This document shows, in pieces, positions 8,360 to 16,668 of a DNA stretch of 64,000 bases. The position numbers were made by a program, and so were the translations under genes. This stretch comes from Gammaproteobacteria bacterium. Lineage in GTDB: Bacteria > Pseudomonadota > Gammaproteobacteria > Pseudomonadales > Azotimanducaceae. The first letter of the stretch is position 1. The number at the start of each line of letters is the position of its first letter. The notes below the pieces were generated by a model. That model was given only the letters and a program-made list of their open reading frames with translations. It did no database searches and was not told where the DNA came from. The stretch is taken from assembly GCA_028821515.1 (NCBI GenBank), contig JAPPGA010000035.1, forward strand, positions 62,001 to 126,000, written 5' to 3'.

Positions 8360-10873
8360 TTACCATCTGTAACGGATTCGCGCCTGGAAATGGCGCGGCA
8401 ACTCCGGCAGGACGATGACTCCGCCGAAGAGGTTGGGGAAGTTCGAGCGGAAGTACCGCTCGTCGGTGAGGTTCTTGACAGTCGTGCTGAACGCCCAGTG
8501 GTCCGTTTCGAACACCGCGCCGACGTTCAGTAGCGTGTAACCCGGTAGCGTGACCGAGTTGGAGAAACTGGAGTGCACTGCTTGGGCATCGACCGCGCTG
8601 GCACTGACGGCGAACCCGTTGCCGAAGTCGTAGGTGGCGGTCAGCGACCAGATGTTCTCCGGTATGCCGGCGCGCCGTGCGCCCTGCGGGCCCGGACGAA
8701 CGAGGATCCCTCCCAGCGTGCCGCCGTAGAAGGCCTCGGGTGCGACGCCGGGGATGTCGTCCGCCCCCACGAAGCTGAAGCGGGAACCCGTTTCCCGCGT
8801 ATTGAGGTTGACCACCTCGATGTTCGAGTATCCGAGGGTCGTCACCAGTCGTTCGGTCAACACCCACCTGGCTTCCAACTCGGCGCCCCGCGTGTGAGTG
8901 GCCTGGTTGGTGACGATGGACTGCGCTGAAAAGTCCGTGCGCCGCTGTTCGTACATGGCCATCGCGAAGTACAGGGAATCGTTCAGCAGGCTTCCTTTCA
9001 GGCCCAGTTCCCGCAGTTCGGAGACATCGAAGGCGGTGCCGTCGGCGATGTTCGCGGTGGTGATTTCGGATCCCTGTCCGGCGATCACGGTGGACTGGGC
9101 GGAGAAGGTGGCGTAGGGGCGTAGACCCAGGGGACTCTCGTAGCTCACGCTCACGGTCCAGGAAAGACCGCCCACCTCGTCGGCCGCCTGCCATCGAACA
9201 CAGTCACCGGGCGGCGGGCAGAAGTTGTTCGAGCTGGGCAGCAGGAGCTTGTCGACCGGTTGGCGGCTTTCCATGTCGATGACGTCGTAACGCGCGCCAG
9301 CGAGCAGGTTTAGGCCATTGCTCCAGTCGGCATTGGCCAGCACGGCGAATCCGAGGTCGAGATAGTTCCCGATGTAGTACTCGGTGTAGTCGTCGTCGAT
9401 GCGGGTGGCGAGCAGCCGCCTGTCGAGCGGACCGCCCGGCTGGGTGAGATCGCGGCGGTCGAAGTGCTCGTTGGTGTAGTCGTCGGCGTGGTCGAAGTCC
9501 GTGTAGCGAACCGATGGAGATATCTGCATCGACGCCTCTGCGCCACCGGCCTGAAAGCTGTTGGACACGACGAGCTTTTCTTCCAGCACCCAGGTGTTGT
9601 GGAACTGGGAAAATCCGTAGGCGGATTCCGCCAGGGTATCGGCGGACTCGAAGAACAACTGGTTCTTCCACTCCCAGCCGTTCTCCGCGAACAGGATGGC
9701 ATCGAAGTAGAGAGTGAGGACCTGGCTGTCGAGGAGATCGTCGGGATCGACGAGGACCTGGTTGGGTTGGAGCTGTGCGATGCCGGGGTGCACCAGGCGC
9801 AGAAGGTCGAGGCGGCAACCGAACACGGCGGTGTCTCCTATGGCGCAGGTCCCGGAGAAAGGACCGGGGTGCCGCAGGGTGCCGGTGTCGCCAGGGATCA
9901 GGCTGGGGACAAAGGGGTTGAGGTCCGTAAAGCCATCGTTGTCGATGTCGAATTCCTGATGCGAAATGCGGCCGTCGCCGTCGGCATCGAGTGGCGGGGG
10001 ATGGCCGGTGACGTAGATCCCGTGGTCTATGAGTTCCTGCGTCAGGCGGTTCCAGCCGCCGACCTGGTTGCCCAGGTGGTCGTGGTACATGCCGCCGAAC
10101 TCAACGTGCCAGCGTTTGGCCAGGTCGGTATCGAAGGATGCCTGCAGCAGCGTCTGGCGCGTGCCGGTGTGATCGTAATAGCTGCCGGAGTCTTCGGTTT
10201 CGGCGTAGAAGTAGTATCCGAAATGGCGTCCTCCGAACGGGTCCGCTCCGCCGATCTCGGCGCTTAAGGTTCGCTTGTCCCAACTCCCGAGATCCACGCT
10301 GACCGCCCCGGTCCTGCGGTCGATGAACTCACCCGTCTCCTCGATCCTGGCGGACTTGGGGTTGAAGTTGAGGTAGCCGCCGATCTTGGCGGGTCCGTAA
10401 ATGGGAGAGGCTGGCCCGCGCACGATGTCGACCCGGTCCGACGCGCCGATGGGAGTCGGATAGTTGCCGGGATTGTCGAGCCGGCGGACGCCCCGGAAGT
10501 AGGTCTCCCCGGGCGTGCCGCGGATGTCGAGTGACCCGGCGACACCGAAAAACGACTGCGTGAAGCTCCCTGGGGCCAGTGCGATCAACTCGTCGATGTC
10601 CCGCATGTTGAAACGGTCCATCATTTCCGCGCTGACCGTCGAAACGGACCGTGGCGTCTCCAACAGCGACTTGTCGAAGCCGAAGACGGTCTTCACGGCT
10701 TCCCCCGGGAGGCTGCCGAGATCGCCGATCACCACGATCTCCTCGATGGTGCCGGAAATATCCTGGACTCGGGTCTGGTCTACCTCCATGGCAACAGAGG
10801 ACGCCGTCATGGCCAGGATCGCAGTCGCCCGGATGGCGCCGGCTGTGGGGCATTTCCTGGTGTGGTTGGTCAT
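8360..10873 (-). CDS. TonB-dependent receptor (siderophore-receptor-like) with EF-hand-type loop
   Basis: The start at 10873 gives a ~22-residue leader (MTNHTRKCPTAGAIRATAIL); an in-frame ATG at 10927 is less likely. A TonB box-like IEEIVVIGD is followed by a plug (TPRSVSTVSAEMM, VDIVRGPASPIYGPAKIGGY) and a barrel ending in IRYRW, 837 residues in all. The plug resembles FhuA/FepA-type receptors, so a ferric siderophore or other large metallophore is likely but unproven. An extracellular-loop segment carries a textbook EF-hand calcium loop (see findings). No Fur-like site was recognised upstream. Confidence 0.88.
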   Translation of the reverse strand: MTNHTRKCPTAGAIRATAILAMTASSVAMEVDQTRVQDISGTIEEIVVIGDLGSLPGEAVKTVFGFDKSLLETPRSVSTVSAEMMDRFNMRDIDELIALAPGSFTQSFFGVAGSLDIRGTPGETYFRGVRRLDNPGNYPTPIGASDRVDIVRGPASPIYGPAKIGGYLNFNPKSARIEETGEFIDRRTGAVSVDLGSWDKRTLSAEIGGADPFGGRHFGYYFYAETEDSGSYYDHTGTRQTLLQASFDTDLAKRWHVEFGGMYHDHLGNQVGGWNRLTQELIDHGIYVTGHPPPLDADGDGRISHQEFDIDNDGFTDLNPFVPSLIPGDTGTLRHPGPFSGTCAIGDTAVFGCRLDLLRLVHPGIAQLQPNQVLVDPDDLLDSQVLTLYFDAILFAENGWEWKNQLFFESADTLAESAYGFSQFHNTWVLEEKLVVSNSFQAGGAEASMQISPSVRYTDFDHADDYTNEHFDRRDLTQPGGPLDRRLLATRIDDDYTEYYIGNYLDLGFAVLANADWSNGLNLLAGARYDVIDMESRQPVDKLLLPSSNNFCPPPGDCVRWQAADEVGGLSWTVSVSYESPLGLRPYATFSAQSTVIAGQGSEITTANIADGTAFDVSELRELGLKGSLLNDSLYFAMAMYEQRRTDFSAQSIVTNQATHTRGAELEARWVLTERLVTTLGYSNIEVVNLNTRETGSRFSFVGADDIPGVAPEAFYGGTLGGILVRPGPQGARRAGIPENIWSLTATYDFGNGFAVSASAVDAQAVHSSFSNSVTLPGYTLLNVGAVFETDHWAFSTTVKNLTDERYFRSNFPNLFGGVIVLPELPRHFQARIRYRW

Positions 10874-10961
10874 TGTCCTGTCTGCAGTTTCGTTGACTTG
10901 CGTTTCACGCAGTAGACCGCCGATCATCGTCTGGCGTCCGAAGATCTGGGATTTGGAAAGA

Positions 10962-11672
10962 ATGCCGCAACTCTATCTGATTCGGCACGGTCAGTCGGAA
11001 AACAATGCGCGCGCCGGCGAGAGTCTGAGAACGGCGGATCCCGGACTGACGCACACCGGCCAGTTGCAGGCCGTGAGGGTGGCATCGCATCTAGCCCGCG
11101 AGGCGGACAGGACGGATGTCCGGGACGGGTTCGTTGTGGAGTGCGGCTACCGGATCGGCAGGCTCTTCTGCAGCCCGATGCTGCGGGCACTGCAGACCGC
11201 CCTGCCCATCGGCGAGGCTCTGAGTCTGTCTCCGGAAGTCTGGGTGGACACCCATGAAGGCGGCGGCGTCTGGCTCGATCGGGAGGATGGGCGCGGCCGG
11301 GTGGGCCACGGTGGCTTGACCCGGGCGGAGATGGAGACGCGGTTCCCGGAATTCGACATTCCCGACGCCGTCACTGGCGACGGCTGGTGGAACGGGACGT
11401 TCGAACTGAGGGAGCAGCTTGTCGCCAGGGCAGCGCGGGTGGCACGCGACTTTCGGGACCTCATGCCGGGCGCGACGGGTCGCATAGCCATGGTCAGCCA
11501 TGGGACCTTCCTCAACCTGCTCGTCCAGCACCTCGTGTTCGGCACTCACGTGCCGGGCTGCCGATTCAGCTGCCACAACACTGCCATCAGCCGCCTGGAC
11601 TTCGAGGGGGACCGCCTCATGGTCCGCTACCTGAACCGGGTGGATCACCTGGACGATGACCTGGTGACCTGA
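10962..11672 (+). CDS. Histidine phosphatase (phosphoglycerate mutase-like) family protein
   Basis: ATG 10962 follows GGAAAG at a good distance; the frame is open upstream antisense to the receptor gene but codes nothing recognisable there. The 236-residue product has the RHGQSEN motif (His9 is the phosphohistidine), the second Arg/Glu block in the middle and MVSHGTFLNLL containing the second catalytic His. It is a broad-specificity phosphomonoesterase or mutase-like cytoplasmic enzyme; substrate unknown. It is divergent from the receptor gene with 88 bases between starts. Confidence 0.88.
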   Translation: MPQLYLIRHGQSENNARAGESLRTADPGLTHTGQLQAVRVASHLAREADRTDVRDGFVVECGYRIGRLFCSPMLRALQTALPIGEALSLSPEVWVDTHEGGGVWLDREDGRGRVGHGGLTRAEMETRFPEFDIPDAVTGDGWWNGTFELREQLVARAARVARDFRDLMPGATGRIAMVSHGTFLNLLVQHLVFGTHVPGCRFSCHNTAISRLDFEGDRLMVRYLNRVDHLDDDLVT

Positions 11673-11757
11673 GGGCGGAAAGCACGTCGGAATCCAGTAG
11701 TCCTGCGAGTGCTGGACGAAGGGGGGTGCCGAGCCCCCAATGGTCGGACCGGCGTCC

Positions 11758-12207
11758 TCAGCCGCCGTTCTGATCGGGACCGGGCATTTCGTCCGTGTGG
11801 CGCGCGTGCTGTTCCACGACCCGCAATCGGGTGTCCGAACCGGCCATGGCGGTCTGGATGGCCGCAATTCCTACTTCCACCGAGCGAAGGCGGTCGTCGA
11901 GCTTGTTGACGCGATCATCGAGTCGGTTGATGTCATTGCCCAGTTCCGCGCGCAAGTTCTGGATATCGCTGCTGAGTTCCGCGCGCAAGTTCTGGATGTC
12001 GCCGCTGAGTTCTGCGCGCAAGTTCTGGATGTCACCGCTGAGTTCTGCGCGCAAGCTCTGGACGTCACCGCTGAGATCCGTACGCACACTCAGGATGTCG
12101 TTGCCGAGGCGCGAATGGGCTGTTTGCATCATCGTGCCGAGCGTCAGCGCGATCGTGAGCATGGTGGTGAGCACGGCGATGGTCTTGCCGTCGAGCCAAT
12201 TTGGCAT
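11758..12207 (-). CDS. Single-pass membrane protein with tandem coiled-coil repeats
   Basis: The chosen start (MPNWLDGK, ATG at 12207) precedes one hydrophobic helix (TIAVLTTMLTIALTLGTMM). Then come four to five 11-residue repeats of the form LRAELSGDIQN, and a further LDDRVNKLDDRLRSVE helix, giving a long parallel coiled coil. An alternative ATG at 12234 adds nine residues. Such small membrane-anchored coiled-coil proteins are common in proteobacteria, with no fixed role. The repeats are nearly identical at the DNA level, so copy number may vary between strains. A decayed relative of its MMQTAHS segment lies near 22.57 kb. Confidence 0.7.
   Translation of the reverse strand: MPNWLDGKTIAVLTTMLTIALTLGTMMQTAHSRLGNDILSVRTDLSGDVQSLRAELSGDIQNLRAELSGDIQNLRAELSSDIQNLRAELGNDINRLDDRVNKLDDRLRSVEVGIAAIQTAMAGSDTRLRVVEQHARHTDEMPGPDQNGG
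11941..12072 (+). repeat. Four tandem 33-bp coding repeats
   Basis: About four contiguous copies of a 33-base unit containing GCGCGCAAG TTCTGGAT, differing by a few bases, encode the 11-residue coiled-coil units of the overlapping gene. No spacers, so not a CRISPR. Confidence 0.85.
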
Positions 12208-12382
12208 GGTTTGACTGCTCTTGCTTGGGTGCATGACGAACTGCCCGAGGACCGGAACCCGACCTTGCCTGAAGCGAACGCGGCTTGCCACGGGACAATA
12301 CCACTTGTGCCCGTGCGAAATCTCTCAATCCGCCTGCCGTGATGCGTGGCCCTGGGCGGGTCGCTGCGCACGGCAAGTTCGG

Positions 12383-14008
12383 TCAACGGTCGCGCAAACC
12401 GGAAAGGGTGGTTGCGGGCGTAATGGCCTCTGGATCGATTGCCAGGTGCAGCAGCGCGGGAGCGTCGGCTTCTCGCGCCCGTGCGAAGGCGGCGGGGAAG
12501 TCGCGATCGTGCTCGACTCGTTCGCCGTAGCCTCCGCAGGCGCGCGCCAGTGCGGTGAAGTCGGGATTGGCAAGCGATGTGGCGTGAACGCGTCCCGGAA
12601 ACGAACGTTCCTGGTGGGCCCGGATGGTGCCGTACATGCCGTTGTCGGCGACCAGGACGATGATGTGCGCATCGTGCTGTGCCGCCGTTGCGAGTTCCTG
12701 TCCGGTCATCTGGAAGCAGCCGTCGCCAGCGAAGCAGACCACCGTGCGTTCGGGCCGGCGCAGTTTGGCCGCGATGGCCGCGGGGAGCCCATAGCCCATG
12801 GAGCCGGAGGTGGACGCCACCTGCGTGCCGAACCGCCGGAAACGGTGGAACCGGTGAATCCATGCCGAGTAGTTGCCAGCGCCGTTGGTCACAATCATTT
12901 CCGGGTCGTCGAGATTCCGTAGCGTGGCCATGACCTGCCCCATCGTCAGTGCTCCTGGGGACGGGTGCGGGAGCTTCGACCAGTCAAGGTAGTTCGTATG
13001 CAGCGCCTCGATGTAGGCCGTACGTGTGCCGCGCGCCCCGGATGCGGCAATGAAGGCCCCGGGACGCGCCTGGATCGCCAGTTCGGCCGGGTGGACACGC
13101 TGCAGTTCCCGGCTGTCCGGGTGGACGTGGACTACGGGAGTTCCCGGGCAGGGAAGGGTGTACGACTGGCTGGGTATCTCCGAAAACCGCGTGCCCAGGA
13201 GAGCCAGGAGATCAGTTTCCTCCACGGCGCGGCGCAATGCCGGGTTGAGTCCGATGCCGATGTCGCCCGCGTAGTGGGGATGCGCGTGGTCGAACAGCTG
13301 CTGGCGCCGGAACACGCACGCCACGGGAACGCCGGCTGTTTCGGCGAAGACTGCGAGCGCCCTGGTATCCGGGGCGCGCCAAAGCGAACCGCCGACCACC
13401 ACCAGGGGCCGCCTGGCGGCCTCAAGACGGGCATCCAACTCCCGCATCAGGTTGTCCTTGGGCGGATCGTCCCTGACTTCCACGCGAGCCGGGCAGGGTG
13501 CGGTGCAGGCTTCGCCCAGCATGTCTTCCGGCAGCGAGATCACGGTGGGGCCTGGCCGGTCCGACAGGGCGATGCGGAAGGCGCCCGCGACCTCGCGGGG
13601 GATTCTTTGGGCGTCTGTCACCTCGACGACGGATTTCGCCATGCCGCCGAAGAATGCCGGGAAGTCAAGTTCCTGGAAGGCGTCTCGTCCCTTCGCATTC
13701 CGCGCGACCTGGCCGGCGAACAGGATGAGAGGCGTGGAATCCTGGTGTGCGACATGAACGCCCGAACTCGCGTTCGTCGCCCCGGGGCCGCGGGTGACAA
13801 ATACGATGCCGGGGCGGCCGGTCAACTTGCCGTCCGCCTCCGCCATCATGGCCGCGGCGCCCTCGTGCCGGGCGACCACCGTCTCAATGGACGAGTCCCG
13901 CAAGGCGTCGAGCACATCGAGGTAACTTTCTCCAGGCACGCAAAAGACGCGGTCGACACCCTGGTTCTCGAGAGTCTCGACCAGCGCTGCAGCGGCGGTT
14001 CGCGTCAT
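12383..14008 (-). CDS. Thiamine-pyrophosphate-dependent enzyme (acetolactate synthase/benzoylformate decarboxylase-like)
   Basis: This is a 541-residue three-domain TPP enzyme. The N-terminal pyrimidine-binding domain has catalytic Glu49 in VVARHEGAAAM. The central domain is Rossmann-like. The C-terminal domain has the TPP/Mg motif GDG at 428-430 ending in DN at 455-456, and SGSMGYGLPAAI. It is thus a decarboxylase, carboligase or synthase acting on 2-oxo acids. It lacks a recognisable small regulatory subunit next door, so it is probably not the housekeeping ilvB. The start at 14008 is chosen because the family begins there; the upstream open frame is not homologous. Its cofactor need links it loosely to the TPP-controlled receptor 6 kb away. 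Confidence 0.88.
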   Translation of the reverse strand: MTRTAAAALVETLENQGVDRVFCVPGESYLDVLDALRDSSIETVVARHEGAAAMMAEADGKLTGRPGIVFVTRGPGATNASSGVHVAHQDSTPLILFAGQVARNAKGRDAFQELDFPAFFGGMAKSVVEVTDAQRIPREVAGAFRIALSDRPGPTVISLPEDMLGEACTAPCPARVEVRDDPPKDNLMRELDARLEAARRPLVVVGGSLWRAPDTRALAVFAETAGVPVACVFRRQQLFDHAHPHYAGDIGIGLNPALRRAVEETDLLALLGTRFSEIPSQSYTLPCPGTPVVHVHPDSRELQRVHPAELAIQARPGAFIAASGARGTRTAYIEALHTNYLDWSKLPHPSPGALTMGQVMATLRNLDDPEMIVTNGAGNYSAWIHRFHRFRRFGTQVASTSGSMGYGLPAAIAAKLRRPERTVVCFAGDGCFQMTGQELATAAQHDAHIIVLVADNGMYGTIRAHQERSFPGRVHATSLANPDFTALARACGGYGERVEHDRDFPAAFARAREADAPALLHLAIDPEAITPATTLSGLRDR

Positions 14009-14291
14009 CGTCCGGTCGCAACAGTCATTCACCGCTATGGTACAGGCTGTCGCGCGGGAAGGACCCGCGCCAGGCGCCCACCGTACAGTTGCGGCTCTCC
14101 AGCGGACCCCTGGGTTTCGTCCAACGACGCGATCATCGTGAGCGGCAACTCCGTGCGACTCAGAGGGGTCTCTGGTACATTCGGACGGCCACCTGCGGTA
14201 CAGGAGTCGGCTGTTGGCGCACGGCCGAGTCGATAGCACATGATGATCGCCTCACGCCGGCACGTAGCCGAAGCAAACGAAGGACGATGCG

Positions 14292-15500
14292 TTGCGTAGG
14301 CGCACAGGTTATCTGATCGCCGCCGCCCTGGTTGTCGGGTCCGTTGGCGTGGCCACGCTGCTCGTGTCACTCGCGCCCGAACCTTCGACCCGACCGCCGC
14401 CATCCCAGGTGCCGTATGCGGACGTCGCGAATATCATCGCTGGCGCCGGACCGATCCCGGTGTATGGGGCAGGGTCGGTGCGGCCTAGCGTCGAAGTCGA
14501 CATCGCTCCCCAGGTCGGCGGCCGGGTCGTTTGGGTAGACCCCGGTTTCCGCAGCGGTCTTCCGGTCGAGAAAGGTCAGACCCTATTCCGCATCGAGGAG
14601 GCGGACTACGAATACCGCGTGCGGGCGGCGGAGGCTGCCCTGGCGGCGCGGCGGGTAGCGCTTCTTGAAGCTCGTGAGGACGCGGCGATAGCCCGCGCCG
14701 AGCGCTCGCGCATGGCCGACAGGCGCGCCGACGAGGCTGCGCCGGAGCCCGGTCCGTTGGCCCTGCGCATTCCTCAGTTGGAAGCAGCGGAGGCCGCGGT
14801 GAAGCGGGAAGAGGCCACCCTGGCGCAAGCCTCCCTGGAATTGTCCCGTACCCGGGTCACCGCACCGTTCGATGGCATCGTGCGCGACGAATCCGTAAAC
14901 ATGGGGCAGTTGCTGACAGCCGGGCAACCGGTCGGGAAACTGTTCTCCTCCGATGCGGTGGAAGTGGTGATCTCCCTGTCTGACACGACCGCTGCGCTGA
15001 TTCCCCGACTCTGGGAGTCGGGAGCGGACGTGAAGGCGCCTACAGCGGTTCGGGTGTTCGCGGAGTACGGCGAGGGGCGTTACGTCTGGCCGGGTTACGT
15101 GGACCGTGCCAATGCGTCCATTGATGTTGAGACGCGGACCATCGATGTGATTGTGCGGGTGCCGGACCCACTCTCGGCCGGGACGCCCGTGGGGTTCGTG
15201 GGCAGCTCCGTCTCCAACCCGCCACTCCTGGTGGGCAAGTTCGTGGAAGTGGCGATAGACGGGATCGTGCCTGAAAGCTACTTCAGGATACGCCGCGCCG
15301 CGCTCCAGGCTGATAACGAGATCTGGACGGTGGGCATCGATGGCACCATTGGCATCGTGCCCGTTGATGTCCTGCAGCGCATGGACGATGAGGTCTTCGT
15401 GACGGGCGACCTGGAAGATGGACAGGCGGCTGTCACGGGGGGCATCCGGTTCGCCACGAACGGCATGACGGTGCGTACGGGGCCTGCCGCAACCCCATGA
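14292..15500 (+). CDS. RND efflux periplasmic adaptor (membrane fusion protein)
   Basis: The TTG start at 14292 is supported by AAGGA at 14280-14284. An N-terminal membrane anchor (YLIAAALVVGSVGVATLLVSL) is followed by a lipoyl-like half-motif (SVEVDIAPQVGGRVVWV, then GLPVEKGQTLFRI), a coiled-coil hairpin, the second lipoyl half (SRTRVTAPFDGIVRDE) and beta-barrel/membrane-proximal domains, 402 residues in total. It would link an inner-membrane RND pump to an outer-membrane channel. Its probable partner is the pump at 16.7-19.9 kb, oddly encoded on the other strand beyond the methyltransferase gene. Confidence 0.9.
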   Translation: MRRRTGYLIAAALVVGSVGVATLLVSLAPEPSTRPPPSQVPYADVANIIAGAGPIPVYGAGSVRPSVEVDIAPQVGGRVVWVDPGFRSGLPVEKGQTLFRIEEADYEYRVRAAEAALAARRVALLEAREDAAIARAERSRMADRRADEAAPEPGPLALRIPQLEAAEAAVKREEATLAQASLELSRTRVTAPFDGIVRDESVNMGQLLTAGQPVGKLFSSDAVEVVISLSDTTAALIPRLWESGADVKAPTAVRVFAEYGEGRYVWPGYVDRANASIDVETRTIDVIVRVPDPLSAGTPVGFVGSSVSNPPLLVGKFVEVAIDGIVPESYFRIRRAALQADNEIWTVGIDGTIGIVPVDVLQRMDDEVFVTGDLEDGQAAVTGGIRFATNGMTVRTGPAATP

Positions 15501-15579
15501 TCTTGAGCTATGTCTGCCCGGGCGGTGCCCCGCGTTCCACCGTGACGATTCGCCTCGTCTGCTAGCACCTTGTCGCGCA

Positions 15580-16668
15580 ATGCTGGATAACCTGGTGGAT
15601 CTGCCCGGCCGAATCAGGCGCGCTTATCGGCGTTGGTCTGTCGACAGCCGGCTGGACCGCCTGAACAGCTGGTTCGACAGGCGCGAACCGGGAGATGCCG
15701 GTGGACAGGCCTACGACCACGCCGAAACGGTGCGGGACTACTATGACCTTTGCCATGAGTTCATGGAATTCGGTTGGGGTGAGTCCCTGCACTTCGCGCC
15801 GCTGGTCCCCGGGGAGACGCTGGAGGATGCGGTTGTGCGGCATCAGCGGCTCATGATCCGCAAGCTTGAACTGAAAGAGGGCATGCGGGTGGTCGATGTC
15901 GGTTGCGGCGTGGGTGGCCCGATGCGTCGGGTCGCCCGCGAGGCTGGCGTCACCGTTGTGGGCGTCAACAACAACGAATACCAGCTGGCCCAGGCGAAAT
16001 CGAAAAACGTCGAGGCCGGCGTGGACCACATGGCGGAGTACGTGAGATGCGACTTCATGGATATGGGCGTATTGGAAGCCAATGCCTTCGACGCCGCCTA
16101 CGCCATTGAGTCCACGTGCCATGCGCCGGACAAGCAAGGGGCATTTGCGGAGATCTACCGGCTGTTGAAGCCGGGTGCCCTGTTCTGGGGGCAGGAGATG
16201 TGCTTGACCAACGCCTTCGATCCGAGCGATCCCAATCACGTCTCGATCAAGGGAGAACTGATGCGCGGTATCGCGTTGAACCACATTGCGTCCTTTGAGG
16301 AAGTTGACCGGGCGCTTGAAGCGGTGGGATTCGAAGTGGTGGGGGCGGCGGACCTGGGCGCCAGCGGCGGGCCGACCGCGTCATGGTGGGGTCCCATGGA
16401 GAGCCGCAATGGATCGTTCGGGAATTTCATCCTCAGGACGCCATGGGGCCGCAGGGCGATGGGCATGGCCATCCGGCTTGCCGAGACTGCGAGGGTTTTC
16501 CCGCGTAATTCCCACAAGGTGATTCGGTTCATGGACCGAACTGCGGACGCCTACGTGCACGGTGCGAAGGCGGGAATCTTCACGCCGCTGTACTGCTTCC
16601 TGGCCCGCAAACCCGTTGCTCGACCCGCCAAGGCCGAGCATCCTCCAGGCGAAAACGCCACGGGATGA
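15580..16668 (+). CDS. Sterol C-24 methyltransferase homologue (ERG6/SMT-like)
   Basis: The 362-residue protein matches eukaryotic sterol 24-C-methyltransferases over its whole core. Visible blocks are FGWGESLHF (64-72), the sterol-binding region of the family; VDVGCGVGG (105-113), SAM motif I; NNNEYQLAQAK; CDFMDM; and YAIESTCHAP (174-183), an SMT signature. The family adds a methyl from S-adenosylmethionine to the C-24 side chain of sterols. Its C-terminal third (IRLAETARVFPRNSHKV) is conserved as well. It is 80 bases downstream of an RND adaptor gene in the same direction and ends exactly where the convergent RND pump gene ends. No sterol cyclase or squalene epoxidase is in the window, so the true acceptor (sterol, hopanoid or other isoprenoid) is open. 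Confidence 0.85.
   Translation: MLDNLVDLPGRIRRAYRRWSVDSRLDRLNSWFDRREPGDAGGQAYDHAETVRDYYDLCHEFMEFGWGESLHFAPLVPGETLEDAVVRHQRLMIRKLELKEGMRVVDVGCGVGGPMRRVAREAGVTVVGVNNNEYQLAQAKSKNVEAGVDHMAEYVRCDFMDMGVLEANAFDAAYAIESTCHAPDKQGAFAEIYRLLKPGALFWGQEMCLTNAFDPSDPNHVSIKGELMRGIALNHIASFEEVDRALEAVGFEVVGAADLGASGGPTASWWGPMESRNGSFGNFILRTPWGRRAMGMAIRLAETARVFPRNSHKVIRFMDRTADAYVHGAKAGIFTPLYCFLARKPVARPAKAEHPPGENATG

Noticed and set aside
11941..12072. Tandem 33-bp units as a possible CRISPR array
   Set aside because: The units are contiguous with no spacers and are in frame within a coiled-coil gene.
12383..14008. Assigning the TPP enzyme as ilvB
   Set aside because: No ilvN-like small subunit is adjacent and the family also includes decarboxylases and carboligases that look alike at this level.
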